From Salidesulfovibrio brasiliensis JCM 12178 (GTDB taxonomy: Bacteria > Desulfobacterota > Desulfovibrionia > Desulfovibrionales > Desulfovibrionaceae), in contig NZ_BBCB01000004.1 of assembly GCF_001311825.1 (NCBI RefSeq), positions 26,233-90,232 of the forward strand: a stretch of 64,000 nt of DNA. Reading direction: 5' to 3'. The stretch's first letter is position 1. Every line of letters begins with the position of its first letter. Shown piece after piece: positions 62,563 to 64,000 of this stretch. A model generated the notes under the pieces. That model worked only from the letters and a program-made list of their open reading frames with translations, searched no databases and was not told the DNA's origin. The translations under genes and the position numbers were made by a program.

Positions 62563-63722
62563 AGCTTTCACTCCTTCGCGACTATACCGCAAGCGTTCTC
62601 GCATTTCGCCTGAGCGAGGAGCCCGAACCAGCCATGGAAGCGGCTCCGGTCCCCAATGCCGCCCAGCGCTGTCTCAAGGCCTTCACCCGCGTCCCCTCCC
62701 CGGTACTCATCCTTTTCGGCGCAGGGTCCGGAACGCTGGCAGCCGAACTGGACGAGACCCTGCCGCCCGAGGCCGTCCTCGTTGTCTGCGAGCTTTCCAC
62801 CGCAACCGCCCGCTCACTTCTCGAAAAGCAACCGAAAATCTTCCGTTCCGAGTCGAGGACAGTGCTGCTGGCTGACACGTCCCCGTGGGCCTTGCTGCAC
62901 CTGCTGCATCTGGCCGGGCTGAACCCGGAATCCGCCTGCCTGATGCTCAACCCGGAGATGCCCAAGGGAGAAACGCGCGACAAGGCCGAGTCGCTCAGGC
63001 GCATGACCGCTGCGGCCCGGCCAATGGACATCCCTCAGGCACCGGCCAACCCCGACCTTTCCGCCGCCGCCATCCTGCATCCGGATGACGCGGACCTGAC
63101 GCGCTTCTTTGCCCAGTTCCCGGACTGGCTGCGGGAGCTTGTAGTGATCTGGGACGCTGACGAGGTGCCCGAACCTGCGCCGCACTGCGCCTGCCCGCTG
63201 GTCCAGAAGGCCCGCCGACTGGACGATTTTGCCTCCCAGCGAAACCGGATGCTTGCGGAATGCAGCGGGGAAAAGGTTCTCTATCTCGACGCTGATGAAA
63301 CGCTGCCGAAAGGGGCGTGGGAGACCGTGCGCGCACTGGCTGGCTCGGACTATGAAGCGGTCTGGTTCCCGCGCGAGACGCTCTTTCCGGACGAGTCCCG
63401 GTGCAAGGCGGGGTTCGGCCTCTGGCCGGACATGCAGTTGCGCCTGTTTGACCGGGAGAAGGCCCGATTCTTCAGGCCGGTGCATGAACGCATCGACGGC
63501 CTCGACGGCCCGGCCGCGCTGTTGCTGGACCTGCCCATCATCCACGAAAGCCGCCTGCGAAAGGACGACTCCCGCATCAGGGAAAAACTCGCCCGATTCG
63601 ACGCGGCAGGCTCCGGTTCATTGCAGCATCGACTGAGCGATGACTACCCGACCATTGAGCGTTCCCGACTCGGCGGCGGCGCTGGCACGCGCCTGCTGCG
63701 GCTGGAGCGCAACCCGGCCTGA
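62559..63722 (+). CDS. GT2-like glycosyltransferase with N-terminal nucleotide-fold domain
   Basis: A 387-residue protein. The first half has VLILFGAGSGTLAAELDETL, a Rossmann-like glycine loop similar to that of the CgeB-like protein at 56027. The second half (from about residue 205) resembles GT2 enzymes of the WaaE kind: VVIWDADEVPEP, FASQRNRMLAECSGEKVLYL then DADETLPKGAWETV, and WPDMQLRLFDREKARFFRPV. The acidic DADE motif should bind the metal and nucleotide sugar. The start overlaps the preceding gene by four bases. Function is inferred as surface-glycan synthesis. Confidence 0.8.
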   Translation: MKLSLLRDYTASVLAFRLSEEPEPAMEAAPVPNAAQRCLKAFTRVPSPVLILFGAGSGTLAAELDETLPPEAVLVVCELSTATARSLLEKQPKIFRSESRTVLLADTSPWALLHLLHLAGLNPESACLMLNPEMPKGETRDKAESLRRMTAAARPMDIPQAPANPDLSAAAILHPDDADLTRFFAQFPDWLRELVVIWDADEVPEPAPHCACPLVQKARRLDDFASQRNRMLAECSGEKVLYLDADETLPKGAWETVRALAGSDYEAVWFPRETLFPDESRCKAGFGLWPDMQLRLFDREKARFFRPVHERIDGLDGPAALLLDLPIIHESRLRKDDSRIREKLARFDAAGSGSLQHRLSDDYPTIERSRLGGGAGTRLLRLERNPA

Positions 63723-63800
63723 CCGTTGCGCTTGATTCCAAAGCGGAATCCCGGTAGAAATCGGCAAACCTGAAAACAGCCATACACAGGATTTTTCATA

Positions 63801-64000
63801 ATGATCATCACCTGCCCGGAATGCGGATTCGAACGCCAAGTGAATCCCGATAAGATACCGGCCCGCTCGCAGATGGCCACCTGCCCCAAGTGCAAGACGA
63901 AGTTCAAATTCCGCGACCTGCCGGAAGAGTTCGATTTCGTCCCGGACCCGCACCCCGGCGCTGTCGCGCCCAAGCCCGAGGACGCAGGCGCGCCTTCCGA
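63801..64000 (+). CDS. Zinc-ribbon (MJ0042-type) protein, cut by window end
   Basis: The reading frame from ATG 63801 begins MIITCPECGFERQVNPDKIP and continues ATCPKCKTKFKFRDLPEE, a zf-MJ0042 zinc ribbon with two CPxC pairs. It then enters a Pro/Ala-rich linker and runs open to the window end. In related bacteria such ribbons are often the N-terminus of a membrane protein of unknown function. The AGGATTTTTCATA before the ATG gives an acceptable ribosome binding site. The end is not in the window. Confidence 0.75.
   Translation, partial: MIITCPECGFERQVNPDKIPARSQMATCPKCKTKFKFRDLPEEFDFVPDPHPGAVAPKPEDAGAPS

Overview
The window is about 60% GC, gene-dense chromosome from a free-living, flagellated, anaerobic Desulfovibrionales-type deltaproteobacterium (Desulfovibrio / Pseudodesulfovibrio relatives). 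The assignment rests on the guaB-guaA-tatB-tatC-hisB-hisA string, a System I cytochrome c maturation cluster whose CcmE has the C-x-x-x-Y motif known from Desulfovibrio and which lacks ccmG/ccmH, two liv amino-acid ABC operons, Cache/MA chemoreceptors, a flagellin gene behind a sigma-28 site and fliD behind a sigma-54 site. No rRNA, tRNA, CRISPR array, insertion sequence or phage gene was found.

Layout. 1-8 kb: a chemoreceptor, two glycosyltransferases, an M29 aminopeptidase, an NhaC-type antiporter, and an AraC regulator with a glyoxalase-fold protein. 9-15.6 kb (minus strand): guaB, guaA, tatB, tatC, hisB, a lipoprotein and hisA, apparently one transcription unit ending in a terminator at 8958-8985. 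15.7-20.7 kb (minus): liv operon 1 (livK-H-M-G-F). 20.8-27.1 kb (minus): a CNNM/CorC membrane protein followed by ccmE-F-A-B-C-D and a TPR protein. 27.2-32.1 kb: a heptosyltransferase-like gene, otsA with a small zinc-ribbon gene, and a divergent groES-groEL pair. 32.2-43.2 kb: a PocR-PAS-GGDEF sensor, a second chemoreceptor, a secreted beta-helix protein, a MarR/flavin-reductase pair with twin operators, a DUF2325 gene with a Fur-like box, cheV, and neuB with an HTH/Rossmann regulator. 43.7-50.6 kb: an acyl-CoA ligase and liv operon 2. 50.7-53.5 kb: a 207-bp nested-palindrome element, dnaA, a 770-bp AT-rich region with DnaA-box-like sites (oriC candidate), and a DUF2721 gene. 54-64 kb: an AsmA-like protein, then a flagellar/glycosylation block (CgeB-like transferase, flagellin, fliD, fliS, two more glycosyltransferases) and a zinc-ribbon gene cut by the window end.

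A dominant property of the sequence is that 16 otherwise ordinary genes, including guaA, guaB, groEL and dnaA, are broken by single missing bases (20 sites, all losses, usually shortening a run of two to four identical bases). Adding one base at each site restores a protein of normal length, so these are most simply sequencing or assembly errors. I annotate them as CDS across the break and give the position of each break. No clear novel defence or metabolic system is present. The most interesting leads are the HTH/nucleotide-sugar-type Rossmann regulator coupled to neuB, the chaperonin pair with a shortened GroES roof and no GroEL GGM tail, the structured 207-bp intergenic element, the twin-operator MarR circuit, and the glycosyltransferases around the flagellar genes.
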